Assembly: GCF_017814945.1 (NCBI RefSeq)
Contig: NZ_JAGIPX010000009.1
Location: 62,001-126,000 of the forward strand
Length of the DNA stretch: 64,000 bases
DNA from: Paraburkholderia sp. LEh10
GTDB lineage: Bacteria > Pseudomonadota > Gammaproteobacteria > Burkholderiales > Burkholderiaceae
Direction: 5' to 3'
Both the position numbers and the translations under genes were made by a program. Position 1 is the first letter of the stretch. The number at the start of each line of letters is the position of its first letter. The notes beneath the pieces were generated by a model. That model had not been told where the DNA came from. It did not search any database and worked only from the letters and a program-made list of their open reading frames with translations. Below are positions 9,149 to 19,933 of the stretch, piece by piece.

Positions 9149-9928
9149 TCAACCCTGATCGCCGCCGCCAACGGGCAATACGGTGCCCGTGATGTACGAC
9201 GCTTCGTCAGATGCGAGAAAGAGAATCGCACCGACCTGTTCGTCGATCGTGCCATAGCGATGCATCAGGCTCGTCGCCTTGGTCTGCTCGACGATGCCTT
9301 GATACCAGATGGCTTCCTGTTCCGTCTGCTGATGGGTGTTGCGCGGCACGCGCCGCGGCGGTGCTTCTGTGCCGCCTGTCGCGACGGCATTGACGCGGAT
9401 GCCATCGGCGGCATGCTCGAACGCGAGACTTGCCGTCAATGCATTCACACCGCCCTTGGATGCCGCATACGGCACGCGATAAATGCTGCGCGTCGCGATC
9501 GACGACACGTTGACGATCACGCCATGCCTGTGCTCGATCATCGAGGGCAGCACGGCGCGGCAGCACCATAGGGTCGGAAAGAGCGAGCGGCGCACTTCGG
9601 CCTCGATCTGCGCTTCGTCGTATTCCTGATACGGCTTCGCCCAGATCGTCCCGCCGACATTGTTGATCAGCACATCGATGCGGCCGAACGTGCCGAGCGC
9701 CGCGTCCGTCATCTTGCGGGCGCCTGCCCAGGTTTCCAGATCGGCGGTGACGGCGATGCAGCGTGCGCCCGGCGCGGAAATTTCCGCCGCGACTTCATGC
9801 ACGAAGTCCGAACGATCGCATAGCACGACCGTCGCGCCCTGCCGTGCCGCCGCGATCGCGACGCCACGTCCGATGCCCTGCGCCGCGCCCGTCACGACGA
9901 CTACTTTGCCTTCGAAGCGTTGTTTCAT
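9149..9928 (-). CDS. benD: 1,6-dihydroxycyclohexa-2,4-diene-1-carboxylate dehydrogenase
   Basis: A 259-residue short-chain dehydrogenase that oxidises benzoate cis-diol to catechol with NAD+, releasing CO2. Seen: nucleotide motif TGAAQGIG (residues about 14-21), NNVGG, catalytic Ser/Tyr/Lys in NVSSIATRS and YAASKGG, and a C-terminal GTVLPVGGGDQG. It lies 5 bases downstream of benC and is the last gene of benABCD. Length and order match the family exactly. Confidence 0.93.
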   Translation of the reverse strand: MKQRFEGKVVVVTGAAQGIGRGVAIAAARQGATVVLCDRSDFVHEVAAEISAPGARCIAVTADLETWAGARKMTDAALGTFGRIDVLINNVGGTIWAKPYQEYDEAQIEAEVRRSLFPTLWCCRAVLPSMIEHRHGVIVNVSSIATRSIYRVPYAASKGGVNALTASLAFEHAADGIRVNAVATGGTEAPPRRVPRNTHQQTEQEAIWYQGIVEQTKATSLMHRYGTIDEQVGAILFLASDEASYITGTVLPVGGGDQG

Positions 9929-9933
9929 GATCG

Positions 9934-11530
<1,597 letters not shown>

Positions 11531-11534
<4 letters not shown>

Positions 11535-12916
11535 GCTGCGCTCCTTTGCGTGCCGGCTTGCGTTTCCCTTGCGAGCGCGTTGCGGATCGTCTCTACCCAA
11601 TAGCGGTGCTGGATCGTATAGAGCCCTTCGTCTTCCGTCTTCACGCCGCTCAAGAGCGGCTTGAGGCCGATCTTCGTTGCGGCTTCGTCCGCGCCTTCGA
11701 TCCAGTGCGTCGACCCGCGGCACATGTCGTTCCATTCGACGGAGCGCGCGGCATAGCCTTGCTGGCACGCGCGGAATTCTTCGAGATCGTCGGGCGTCGC
11801 CATGCCGCTCGCGTTGAAGAAGTCTTCGTATTGGCGAATGCGGCGTGCGCGCGCTTCGTCGGATTCGCCTTTCGGCGCGATGCAATAGATCGTCACTTCC
11901 GTCTTGTTCACCGACAGCGGCTTGAGCACGCGGATCTGCGAGCCGAACTGATCCATCAGGTACACGTTCGGATAGAGGCACAGATTGCGCGAGTTCTGGA
12001 TCATCCAGTCCGCTGTTTCGCTGCCGCAGCGCGCGGCGAACTCATCGCGCCGATTGAAGTTGGGCCGGTCTTCGGGATTTGCCCAGCGCGACCACAGCAG
12101 CATGTGGCCATGCTCGAATGCGTAGAAGCCGCCGCCCTGGCGGCCCCAGCCGCCTGCGTCCATCGCCCGGATCTTGTCTTCGCGCTCGTTCTGTTCCTTC
12201 CGATGATTGGTCGTCGCCGCGTAGTTCCAGTGCACGGCCGACACGTGATAGCCGTCCGCGCCGTTTTCCGCCGTCAGCTTCCAGTTGCCTTCATACGTAT
12301 ACGTGGACGAGCCGCGCAGCACTTCGAGTCCTTCATCGGACTGGTCGACGATCATGTCGATGATGCGCGCCGCTTCGCCCAGGTACTCGGTGAGCGGCTT
12401 CACATCGGGATTGAGGCTGCCGAACAGAAAGCCGCGGTAGCTTTCGAAGCGCGCGACTTTCTTCAGATCGTGCGAGCCTTCGTGATTGAAGCACTCGGGA
12501 TAGCCCGCGCCTTCCGGGTCTTTCACCTTCAGCAGCTTGCCGCTGTTATTGAAGGTCCAGCCGTGAAACGGACACGTGAAGGTCGCCTTGTTGCCGCGCT
12601 TGTGGCGGCACAGCACCGCGCCGCGATGTGTGCACGAATTGACGAGCGCATTGAGTTCGCCCTGGCGGTTGCGGGTGATGACGACGGGCTGACGGCCCAT
12701 CGTCGTCGTGAAGTAGTCGTTGTTCGACGGAATCTGGCTTTCGTGCGCGAGATAGATCCAGTTGCCCTCGAAGATGTGCTGCATTTCAAGTTCGAACAGC
12801 GCGTCGTCGGTGAACGCGCTGCGGTGCAGGCGATAGTCACCGCGCGCCTCGTCTTCGACCAGGTAGTCGTCGATATGCTTGAGCTTCGGACTGCGGTCCG
12901 GGTAAATGGGGATCAT
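11531..12916 (-). CDS. benA: benzoate 1,2-dioxygenase large subunit
   Basis: A 461-residue catalytic alpha subunit that dihydroxylates benzoate to its cis-1,2-diol. The Rieske centre ligands are in [11 protein letters not shown] and CPFHGWTF. The mononuclear iron facial triad is visible in [13 protein letters not shown] (two His) plus a later Asp near the C-terminal third. The start at 12916 follows an AGGAGA ribosome site and gives the family length; the longer frame to 13039 crosses the divergent promoter and is rejected. First gene of benABCD. Confidence 0.94.
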
Positions 12917-12962
12917 CGGATGTCTCCTGTTCGATGCCGGCGCTTGCCCGTCGCTCGGTTTT

Positions 12963-12977
12963 GTACCCGAAAGGTAT
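12963..12977. promoter_or_regulatory. BenM/CatM-like site 1
   Basis: GTAC-N7-GTAT, one mismatch from the ATAC-N7-GTAT consensus known for BenM and CatM. It lies 46 bases upstream of benA, in the divergent benA/regulator intergenic region. Confidence 0.6.
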
Positions 12978-13057
12978 AATTTGTGGGGGCGCTGCGGTTG
13001 AGTGAAGAGTAGTTGCCGCACATATGGCGCGTCCAACACTGATTTAGTATCAGTTCA

Positions 13058-13072
13058 ATATCCAAGGGGTAT
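13058..13072. promoter_or_regulatory. BenM/CatM-like site 2, over the regulator ribosome site
   Basis: ATAT-N7-GTAT, also one mismatch from ATAC-N7-GTAT. It ends 4 bases before the LysR gene's ATG and covers its AAGGGG ribosome site, which fits autorepression. It lies 95 bases from site 1. Confidence 0.55.
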
Positions 13073-13076
13073 CGTC

Positions 13077-14000
13077 ATGGAGCTGCGCCATCTGCGCTAT
13101 TTCGTCGCCGTGGCCGAGGAGCGCAACTTCACGCGTGCCGCGCAGCGGTTGCATATCGCGCAGCCGCCGCTGAGCCGCCAGATGCAGCAGCTCGAAGACC
13201 TGCTCGGCGTGCAGCTCTTCGTGCGCAATTCACGGCCCGTCGAACTGACGGATACAGGGCGCTTCTTCTATTCGCATGCGGTGCAGTTGCTCGCGCAAAC
13301 TGCGGAGCTCGAATCGATGACGCGGCGTGTCGGCAAGATCGAGCGCAGCCTTTCAGTGGGATTCGTCGGCTCGACGCTATATGGGATGCTGCCCAAAATC
13401 ATCCGGCGCTTTCGCAACGAACATCCCGCCGTCGAGCTGACGCTGCACGAAATGTCGACGATGGATCAGATCAAGGCGCTCAAGGAAGGCGTGATCGACG
13501 TGGGCTTCGGGCGCATCCGTCACGAGGACGCGAGCATCAAGCGGATCGTGCTGCGCGAGGAGCGGATGATCGTCGCGCTGCCCGTCGGGCATCCGTTGTC
13601 GGAACAGCAGCCGGTGCTGTCGCTGCACGATCTCGTCAACGACACGCTGATCATTTTTCCGAAGGCGCCGCGTCCGAGCTACGCGGACCAGGTGCTGGCC
13701 GCGTTCCGCGATCGCGGGCTCGAGCCCCGACGCATCTACGAAACGCGAGAGCTGCAGATCGCGCTGGGACTGGTTGCGATGGGCGAGGGGCTGTCGGTGG
13801 TGCCGGGCAGCGTGTACGGCCTCAAGCGCGACGACGTCAGCTATAAAGAACTCGACGACGCGAATCTGGTGTCGCCCATCATCATGAGCATGCGCTTGCT
13901 CGATGAGTCCGAGGATCTCACGCAAATGCTGGAAATGATCTACGCGCTGTATGAGGAAGAGCACATGGAGTATTTGCCGCCTCATGACGAGGGCGCGTGA
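13077..14000 (+). CDS. LysR-type activator of benzoate genes (BenM/CatM-like)
   Basis: A 307-residue LysR regulator. The winged helix is at residues 1-60 (MELRHLRYFVAVAEERNFTR, then LHIAQPPLSRQMQQLE). The effector domain follows (SVGFVGSTLYGMLPKIIRRF, GVIDVGFGRI). It is divergent from benA across 160 bases that carry two ATAC-N7-GTAT-like sites, so it most likely activates benABCD in response to benzoate or muconate and represses itself. The start at 13077 is preceded by AAGGGG; the longer frame to 13002 would run through the operator. Confidence 0.87.
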   Translation: MELRHLRYFVAVAEERNFTRAAQRLHIAQPPLSRQMQQLEDLLGVQLFVRNSRPVELTDTGRFFYSHAVQLLAQTAELESMTRRVGKIERSLSVGFVGSTLYGMLPKIIRRFRNEHPAVELTLHEMSTMDQIKALKEGVIDVGFGRIRHEDASIKRIVLREERMIVALPVGHPLSEQQPVLSLHDLVNDTLIIFPKAPRPSYADQVLAAFRDRGLEPRRIYETRELQIALGLVAMGEGLSVVPGSVYGLKRDDVSYKELDDANLVSPIIMSMRLLDESEDLTQMLEMIYALYEEEHMEYLPPHDEGA

Positions 14001-14192
14001 CGACGGCGCGTGACGATGTGCTTTCGGCGCGCAACGGCGCAGCGTCAGCAGCAGGCGCGGGCTCGTTCATCGGGGCTTCATCACAGAACGGGCCGCGAGG
14101 CTTGCAAGCAGCCCGGAACCACCGCCGCTTTCAGGCGGAAATGGCCGGGCAACGCTTGCTACTGCTCGATATATGGCGAGGCCGTGTGCTCT

Positions 14193-15587
14193 TCAACCCT
14201 TCGGCAAACGTGCCGCCGCATCACGCAGCGCCGTGCGCAACCCTTCTTCGACGACGGGGTGATAGAACGGCATCTCCAGCATCGCATCGACGGTGAGGTT
14301 CATCTGCAGCGCCCATGACAGCAGGTGCGCGATATGTTCGGCGTCCGGCCCGATCCATTCGGCGCCAACGAACCGGCGCGACGCCTTGTCCACGTACACG
14401 TGCATCAGTCCGCGATTGCGCAGCATCACGCGGCTGCGGCCCTGGTCTTCGAAGCTCACTTCACCCGTCACGAACGAACCGGCCGCGAGGTCCGCGTGGC
14501 GCGCACCGACCATCGCGATGCCCGGCTCGGAGAACACCACCGAAATCGGCGCACGGCGCGTGAACGGCTTCACGTCCGGGTAGTGCGCGGCGTTGTTGCC
14601 CGCGGCGCGGCCTTCGTCGGCGGCTTCGTGCAGCAGCGGCAGCACATTGTTCGCATCGCCCGCGACGAACACGGGATGCCGGCCCGCCTGCAGCGTCAGC
14701 GGATCGAACACGGGCACGCCATGCGCATCCAGTTCGAGCGTCGTGTTGTGCAGCGCGAGCTTGTCGACGTTCGGCCGGCGGCCGGCCGTGACCAGCACGT
14801 AGTCGAACGTGTCTTCGCGCAGTTCGCCCGCGCTGTCGCGATAGCGCAGATGCACGCTATCGCCTTCGCGCGCAGCCGCTTCGACTTGCGCATGCGGCTC
14901 GAAATGGAATGAATCGCTGAACACGCTGCGAGCGTAGTCCTTGATGGCGGGGTCGCTCAACGGACCGACGCGGCCGCGCGCGCCGAGCATCGTCACATCG
15001 ACGCCGAGCCATGCGAGCGCCTGGCCGAGTTCGAGGCCAATCACGCCCGCGCCGATCACGGCGACCTTGCGCGGCAGGTCGTTCCATGCGAACACGTCGT
15101 CGTTGATGATCGCGCGGTCGCCGAGCGCCTGGTACATCGGCGGCATGTACGGCGACGAACCCGTCGCGATCACGATGCTCTTCGCGTGCACGCGGGTATG
15201 GTCGCCGACTTGCAGCACGTTGTCGTCGATGAACTGCGCGTAGCCAATCAGCCGCTCTTCGGCCGGAATGCTTTCCGTCGATTCGACGACGAACCCCACG
15301 AAGCGGTCCCGCTCGCCCTTGACGCGCGCCATCACTTCGCGTCCGTCGATACGCACGGCGCCATCGACATGCACGCCGAACGGCGCCGTGCTGCGCGCCG
15401 CGTGCGCGGCTTCGGCGGCCGCGATCAGCAGCTTCGAAGGCATACAGCCGACGCGCGCACACGTCGTTCCGTAAGCGCCGCCTTCGATCAGCACGACACT
15501 CGCACCCGCGGCCTTCGCGGCCCGAAAAGCTGGCAGACCGGCACTGCCCGCGCCGATCACAGCAACGTCGATATCAAGCGTCTTCAT
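14193..15587 (-). CDS. dihydrolipoyl dehydrogenase-like flavin disulfide reductase
   Basis: A 464-residue class I pyridine nucleotide-disulfide oxidoreductase. It has FAD motif GAGSAGLPA, redox-active disulfide in TTCARVGCMPSK (residues about 42-53), NAD motif VIGAGVIGLELG, FAD motif FVAGDAN, and the C-terminal dimer-interface base in HPVVEE. The disulfide is CARVGC rather than the CLNVGC of E3 subunits. No E1/E2 genes are adjacent, so a role outside the 2-oxoacid complexes (or as a stand-alone lipoamide reductase) is possible. It is divergent from the AraC regulator. Confidence 0.8.
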   Translation of the reverse strand: MKTLDIDVAVIGAGSAGLPAFRAAKAAGASVVLIEGGAYGTTCARVGCMPSKLLIAAAEAAHAARSTAPFGVHVDGAVRIDGREVMARVKGERDRFVGFVVESTESIPAEERLIGYAQFIDDNVLQVGDHTRVHAKSIVIATGSSPYMPPMYQALGDRAIINDDVFAWNDLPRKVAVIGAGVIGLELGQALAWLGVDVTMLGARGRVGPLSDPAIKDYARSVFSDSFHFEPHAQVEAAAREGDSVHLRYRDSAGELREDTFDYVLVTAGRRPNVDKLALHNTTLELDAHGVPVFDPLTLQAGRHPVFVAGDANNVLPLLHEAADEGRAAGNNAAHYPDVKPFTRRAPISVVFSEPGIAMVGARHADLAAGSFVTGEVSFEDQGRSRVMLRNRGLMHVYVDKASRRFVGAEWIGPDAEHIAHLLSWALQMNLTVDAMLEMPFYHPVVEEGLRTALRDAAARLPKG

Positions 15588-15750
15588 GATGTTCCTCGCT
15601 CGGACGGGCGGGTGGCGGAATCAGTCACCTGTGCCGCACTTGCCGCTGCCGTCCAGTAGAATCGGTTTGCATTGCACGGTTGCCACTGTACGGTTCAAGG
15701 CCCGGCGTGCTAATCCCCGAACGATTCGAAAACATGCTCATTCGGCTCAA

Positions 15751-16743
15751 ATGGATCTGCTAAGCCGCTTTCTGTCGCTGATGCCCGTGAGCGGGCGGGT
15801 CGATGTCCGCTGTCATTTCGGCGCGCCGTGGGCGATCGACGAAGGTCCCGCGGGCGTGCGCGAGATTCCGTATCACGTGCTGCTGTCGGGGCGCGCGGTG
15901 CTCGAAGACGGCAGCGGGCCGCCCGAGGAGCTTGGGGCGGGCGACATCATCGTGTTTCCGACGGGCAGCCCGCATCGCATTCACGACGGCAGCGGCGCGC
16001 AGCCCGTTCCCGCCACCAAGCGGCGCAACATCACGCTGACGGTCGCGGAGAACCACGGCACGGGCGAATCCGCCGACGTCCTGTGCGGCCGCTTTCTGCT
16101 CGGCGCGGTGCCCGACAGGCTGCTGCGCGACCATTTGCCGTCGCGGCTGGTGGTGCGCAGCAGCGCGCACGCGCAGTCCAACGGCGAGGCCGCGGCGAGC
16201 GTCGCCGGCTCGCGGCTCGCGCGTCTGATCGAGCTGATGCGCGAAGAAGCGATGGACGAATGCCCCGGCAGCGAGACGCTCGTCAACCATCTGTCGGCGG
16301 CGCTATTCGCGCTGACGCTGCGTTTCGCGAGCGAAGCGGCGCAGCCGCCTCATGGCATGCTGGCGCTGGCCGGGCGTCCGCGCTTGCAGGCGGCCGTGTC
16401 GGCGATGTTCGAGGCGCCCGGCAAGCCGTGGACGCTCGACCAGTTCGCCGCGCTGTGCAACATGTCGCGCGCGACCTTCGTGCGGCAGTTCCAGGAAGCG
16501 ATCGGACGCTCCGCCACGGACGTGCTCACGGAAGTCCGGATGACGATCGCGGGCCGCGCGCTGCTCGAATCGACGACGCCCGTCGGCGATATCGGCGAGA
16601 TGGTCGGCTATCAGTCGGAAGCGGCGTTCCAGCGTGTGTTCAAGAAGCAGATCGGCGTCACGCCCGCACGCTGGCGCGCGTCGGGCGGCCACACGCAGGC
16701 CGTGCAAGACCTGCAGGAACTGTCTGCCGAAGAAGCGAAATAG
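15751..16743 (+). CDS. AraC-family regulator with cupin domain
   Basis: A 330-residue regulator. The N-terminal cupin (AraC-binding-like, residues about 1-180) includes the turn GAGDIIVFPTGSPHRIHDG. Two helix-turn-helix motifs are in the C-terminal 100 residues (WTLDQFAALCNMSRATFVRQF and PVGDIGEMVGYQSEAAFQRVF), ending in the usual KKQIGVTPARWR. It is divergent from the flavin reductase gene (163-bp gap), its likeliest target. The start at 15751 is chosen because the upstream frame to 15586 overlaps the divergent gene's start. Confidence 0.85.
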   Translation: MDLLSRFLSLMPVSGRVDVRCHFGAPWAIDEGPAGVREIPYHVLLSGRAVLEDGSGPPEELGAGDIIVFPTGSPHRIHDGSGAQPVPATKRRNITLTVAENHGTGESADVLCGRFLLGAVPDRLLRDHLPSRLVVRSSAHAQSNGEAAASVAGSRLARLIELMREEAMDECPGSETLVNHLSAALFALTLRFASEAAQPPHGMLALAGRPRLQAAVSAMFEAPGKPWTLDQFAALCNMSRATFVRQFQEAIGRSATDVLTEVRMTIAGRALLESTTPVGDIGEMVGYQSEAAFQRVFKKQIGVTPARWRASGGHTQAVQDLQELSAEEAK

Positions 16744-16997
16744 AGAGTTTCAGAAAACGTGCGGCACCCGTGCCGTGCGTTCGCACGGCGCCTGCGCATC
16801 GCGCCGAAACCCTTGTCACGCAAGGCGTTGGCCGCACTCGTGAGCTTTGCGCGTGATGCGCCCGTTCCGTTGCGCCAGCAACCGGTGAGCCGATCAGGCA
16901 TCTTCGTGAGACGCGCCGACATTCCCGGGCGGGCGTCGCTGCACCTACAGTTGAGCCATCCCGTCGCCGACGGCAACTCTTCTCGAAGGTGCACACC

Positions 16998-17339
16998 ATG
17001 AATCGCGTTTATCAAGCGCTCGTCATAGCGGCTGCGCTGGGACTGCCGCTTGCCGGCCACGCTCAAACGTCGCCGTCGGGGTCGACGCGCGCCCAGCTTC
17101 ACGCCGAGCTCATCGCCGCCGAACAGTCCGGCCAGTATGCGCAAAGCGACACCAGCTACCCGGAATCCGCGAACCACCCCGCCGTCGCGCCGCACGTGTT
17201 TCATTACTCGCATGACACGGTTGCCGGGTCGTATGGTCCGTCGACGAACGGCAGCCTTGCTTCGGGCTTCCGTGCGACGCGCGCCCGGTCGCTCGCGAGC
17301 GGGTCGCTCGCATCCGACGACATCTATCGTGGTCACTAA
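16998..17339 (+). CDS. secreted DUF4148 protein
   Basis: A 113-residue exported protein. It has a signal peptide with cleavage predicted after GHA (residue about 22), then the DUF4148-like stretch STRAQLHAELIAAEQSGQY, then a low-complexity Ser/Ala/His-rich tail. DUF4148 proteins are abundant in Burkholderia and have no known function. A GTG start at 16989 is possible; ATG 16998 is preferred. Glutaredoxin follows after 26 bases. Confidence 0.75.
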   Translation: MNRVYQALVIAAALGLPLAGHAQTSPSGSTRAQLHAELIAAEQSGQYAQSDTSYPESANHPAVAPHVFHYSHDTVAGSYGPSTNGSLASGFRATRARSLASGSLASDDIYRGH

Positions 17340-17365
17340 CGCAACGTTTTCAACAAGGAGATGAC

Positions 17366-17632
17366 ATGTCCGCCATTACGATCTACACGACGCCGACCTG
17401 CCCGTATTGTCACGCCGCCAAGGCGCTACTCACGAACAAGGGTCTGTCGTACAAGGAAATCAACGTGCAGAACGATCGCACTACGGCGCTCGCGCTGATC
17501 GAGCGCACGGGACGGCGCACGGTGCCGCAGATCTTCGTCGGTGAAACGCACGTCGGCGGCTTCGACGATCTGAATGCACTCGAAACAGCGGGCCGTCTGG
17601 ACCCGCTGCTCGCAGCGAATGCAGTGCGCTAA
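17366..17632 (+). CDS. grxC: glutaredoxin 3
   Basis: An 88-residue dithiol glutaredoxin that reduces disulfides using glutathione. Seen: active site CPYC (residues 12-15), the cis-Pro motif RTVPQIFVG, and the glutathione-binding GGFDDL. An AAGGAG ribosome site lies 7 bases upstream. It is convergent with the NlpD-like gene; a strong hairpin separates them. Confidence 0.92.
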   Translation: MSAITIYTTPTCPYCHAAKALLTNKGLSYKEINVQNDRTTALALIERTGRRTVPQIFVGETHVGGFDDLNALETAGRLDPLLAANAVR

Positions 17633-17657
17633 AGCACGGCGTCGTTTCGAAGCATGA

Positions 17658-17686
17658 GCCGCGAACGGCGCTGCGCCGTTCGCGGC
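17658..17686. terminator. 13-bp perfect hairpin between convergent genes
   Basis: A GC-rich 13-bp stem (GCCGCGAACGGCG) with a CTG loop and no mismatches, 25 bases after grxC and 22 bases after the end of the NlpD-like gene. It has no T tract, but its position fits a bidirectional terminator or RNA-stabilising hairpin. Confidence 0.65.
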
Positions 17687-17708
17687 CTGGCGCACGATGG
17701 CGCGCCAG

Positions 17709-18608
17709 TCACGAACCGACGCGCGGCAGATACGGCGCGGGGTCGACGGGCTTGCCGTTTTTGCGGACTTCGAAGCGCAGCGAGCCGTCGCCGCGCCCGG
17801 TTTCCGCCATTTCGGCGATTGTTTCACCGCGCCGGACGGTCGTGCCTTCCTTGACGAGCAATGTGCGATTGTGGCTGTATGCGGTGACGAGGTCGTTGTC
17901 GTGCTTGATGACGATGAGCTTGCCATAGGGCTTGCCGCCATCGCCCGCGAACACGACGCGGCCGGGCGCGGCGGCCTTCACCGGGTCGCCCGCCCTGGCC
18001 GCGATCACGATCCCCTTCGATTTACCCTGGCCGTAGACGGCGCTCAGCGTGCCGCGCGCAGGCCAGCCGAAGCGGGACTTGCCGTTGTCGGCGGCTTTGC
18101 CGCGGTCGTCCTTGTCCTGATTGTCCTGATTGTCCTGTTTGGCGGTTTTGGCGTTCGCGTCGCTGGCGGCATCGCGTTTCGCCGATGCTTTCGACGCGGC
18201 TGGCGCGGTGGGCGGCGTCGATGCAGCCTTGCCATCCGCGGTTGCATCGGGCGGCGGCACGACGCGCAGCATGCCGCCCGTTTCGATGTGGTTTGCGTCC
18301 GTGAGATTGTTCCATTTGACGATGTCGTCACTGCGCTGGCCATGGGCCGTCGCGATGCGATAGAGCGTATCGCCGGGCTTCACGCGATAGTAGCCGTCCT
18401 TCACGGGCGGCAGCGGCTTGTCGGAACTGGCGGCCGCGTGGGGAGCCTGTTGCACGGATGTTGCTGCCGCTTGCGTCGGATGCGTGAGCGAGCGGTCTTC
18501 GGGGGCCATCTGCCAGGGCAGCGACACGCAACCGCCCATCGCCAGCAATGCGGCAAGGCACGCAGCCCGCAACAGATGTGCGGGGCGATTCGATTGCGTC
18601 GGTCTCAT
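17709..18608 (-). CDS. NlpD-like LysM lipoprotein with degenerate M23 domain
   Basis: A 299-residue lipoprotein. It has a signal ending in a lipobox-like AMGGC (Cys about residue 29), a LysM peptidoglycan-binding domain (YYRVKPGDTLYRIATAHG, about 73-120), an Ala/Lys/Asp linker with DNQDNQD repeats, and a LytM/M23 domain (about 185-295). Zinc ligands of active M23 enzymes are missing: KGIVIAA lacks the first His, and LRFEVR replaces LHFEIR. This is the pattern of NlpD, a non-enzymatic activator of the AmiC amidase at the division site. The family's usual rpoS neighbour is absent, so this may be a paralogue. Confidence 0.8.
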   Translation of the reverse strand: MRPTQSNRPAHLLRAACLAALLAMGGCVSLPWQMAPEDRSLTHPTQAAATSVQQAPHAAASSDKPLPPVKDGYYRVKPGDTLYRIATAHGQRSDDIVKWNNLTDANHIETGGMLRVVPPPDATADGKAASTPPTAPAASKASAKRDAASDANAKTAKQDNQDNQDKDDRGKAADNGKSRFGWPARGTLSAVYGQGKSKGIVIAARAGDPVKAAAPGRVVFAGDGGKPYGKLIVIKHDNDLVTAYSHNRTLLVKEGTTVRRGETIAEMAETGRGDGSLRFEVRKNGKPVDPAPYLPRVGS

Positions 18609-18781
18609 CGTGGTCTTCCTCTCGTGGTTCGGCCGGTTTGCGGGCGAGGTCGGCCCGCTGCCCAACCGGGTTGAACGGGAGTCGGACGCGAGGCGTTGAC
18701 GGATGTTTCCGCAATCCTGAACGTTTTACAGCGCTTCGCTTTTCTGCTTTTGATGAGTGCGCTTTTGTTGTGTAGCGTTGC

Positions 18782-18826
18782 GGGGCGGGGGCGGGGGCGG
18801 GGGCGGGGGCGGGGGCGGGGGCGGCG
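18782..18826. repeat. GGGGGC hexamer microsatellite
   Basis: About seven near-perfect GGGGGC units between the NlpD-like gene and the small gene at 18851, outside any supported coding frame. The G runs could form quadruplexes and could slip during replication. Confidence 0.85.
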
Positions 18827-18850
18827 GGGTCGCGGCAAACCCGGCCGCGA

Positions 18851-19090
18851 TCATGAGCGGCGCTTTTTCCAAACGTAGCCGGCGGGCGGGTCGGATGCGC
18901 CCGCCTTGCCGACGGAGTGCGGATTCTCGCTGCAAAGCGTGACGAAACTGACGTCTTCGCCGGCTGCCTGCTTTTTGCGCAGCGCTTCCGTGAAGGCCAG
19001 CGCTTGCGTCATCTGATTGTCGCCGAAACGCGCGAAGCGAGCGCTTTGCGCCGACGAACCTCCTGCTTCGAGCCAATACACGACGAACAT
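18851..19090 (-). CDS. small hypothetical protein
   Basis: A 79-residue soluble protein starting MFVVYWLEAGGSS, with a helical middle (NQMTQALAFTEALRKKQ), a beta-like DVSFVTLCSENP and a Pro/Gly/Lys-rich end. The composition is unlike the Arg-rich shadow frames around it, and the N-terminal strand, acidic helix and Cys-containing strand look like a folded small domain. I do not recognise a family. It lies between YceH and the NlpD-like gene on the same strand. Confidence 0.6.
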   Translation of the reverse strand: MFVVYWLEAGGSSAQSARFARFGDNQMTQALAFTEALRKKQAAGEDVSFVTLCSENPHSVGKAGASDPPAGYVWKKRRS

Positions 19091-19228
19091 GCGTTTCCTT
19101 TCGCGACTGCTGCATGAGTCTGCCGCACGCGACGCAGCGTGCGGCCTGTGCGGCCGCGTGTCGAATGCCGCGCCTGCTGCCGCTCGACGGCGAACTGTGA
19201 GGCGATCGGGACAGTTGTCTGCCGCCGT

Positions 19229-19933
19229 CTACAACGGGTTCTGCTGATCGTCGAGCGATACGCCGAGCTCGCCCGCGAGACGCGTGACGAGCGCTTCGAG
19301 CCGCTCGACGCGCTCGCTCAGCTCGCGCTGCTGCGCGCGCAGGGCTTCGAGTTCGCCCGGCGGCAGCGGTTCGTCGGCGAGCGCCGCACCGCGAAGCAGC
19401 TCGGGCGCGGGCTCGCCGCACAGCAGATGCATCCAGCGGCTTTCGCGTTCGCCGGGCGTGCGCGCTAGCTTGACGACGCGCGGCGGATCATTGTCGGCAA
19501 GCTCTTCGAGAAACGCTTCGACTGACGATGTGTCGGCGAACGCATGCAGCCGCGCAGTCGCGAGCCGCAGTTCGGCGGCCGTCTGCGGACCGCGCAACAG
19601 CAGCGCCGTCAGGAGCGCGGCGGACTGGCGCGGCAGGCCGAGCACGCGCTCCATGTTGTGCTCGAAGCGCGGCACCCGGCTGCTGCTGCCTTCGAGCACA
19701 AGCGACAAGCGTTTCAGGCTGTTGATCGCGTCGAGAATCTCGGTTTCGCTGACGTTCATCACGGGTGAGCGCGAGGTCTTCTGGTTGCAGCCCGCCGCGA
19801 GCGAATTGAGCGACAGCGGGTAAGTGTCGGGTACGGTGTGCTGCTTTTCGAACAGCACGCCCAGCACGCGCGCTTCGAGCGGCGTGAGCGAGCGCATGGG
19901 AGGGCGCGGGGAAGCGTCGGGGGTCGAATTCAT
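19229..19933 (-). CDS. YceH/DUF480 (UPF0502) family protein
   Basis: A 234-residue protein of the DUF480 family, built of two winged-helix-like domains. Seen: SLTPLEARVLGVLFEKQHTV, then YPLSLNSLAAGCNQKTSR, RLHAF and a C-terminal coiled coil (LEALRAQQRELSERVERLEALV). The function is unknown in the family; DNA binding is suspected from the fold. ATG 19933 is preferred to a TTG 6 bases upstream. The 11-bp tandem repeat lies upstream. Confidence 0.85.
   Translation of the reverse strand: MNSTPDASPRPPMRSLTPLEARVLGVLFEKQHTVPDTYPLSLNSLAAGCNQKTSRSPVMNVSETEILDAINSLKRLSLVLEGSSSRVPRFEHNMERVLGLPRQSAALLTALLLRGPQTAAELRLATARLHAFADTSSVEAFLEELADNDPPRVVKLARTPGERESRWMHLLCGEPAPELLRGAALADEPLPPGELEALRAQQRELSERVERLEALVTRLAGELGVSLDDQQNPL

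Noticed and set aside
18726..19421. 231-residue frame with long proline run
   Set aside because: It runs through the GGGGGC microsatellite and the small gene's antisense frame; no homology-like features.
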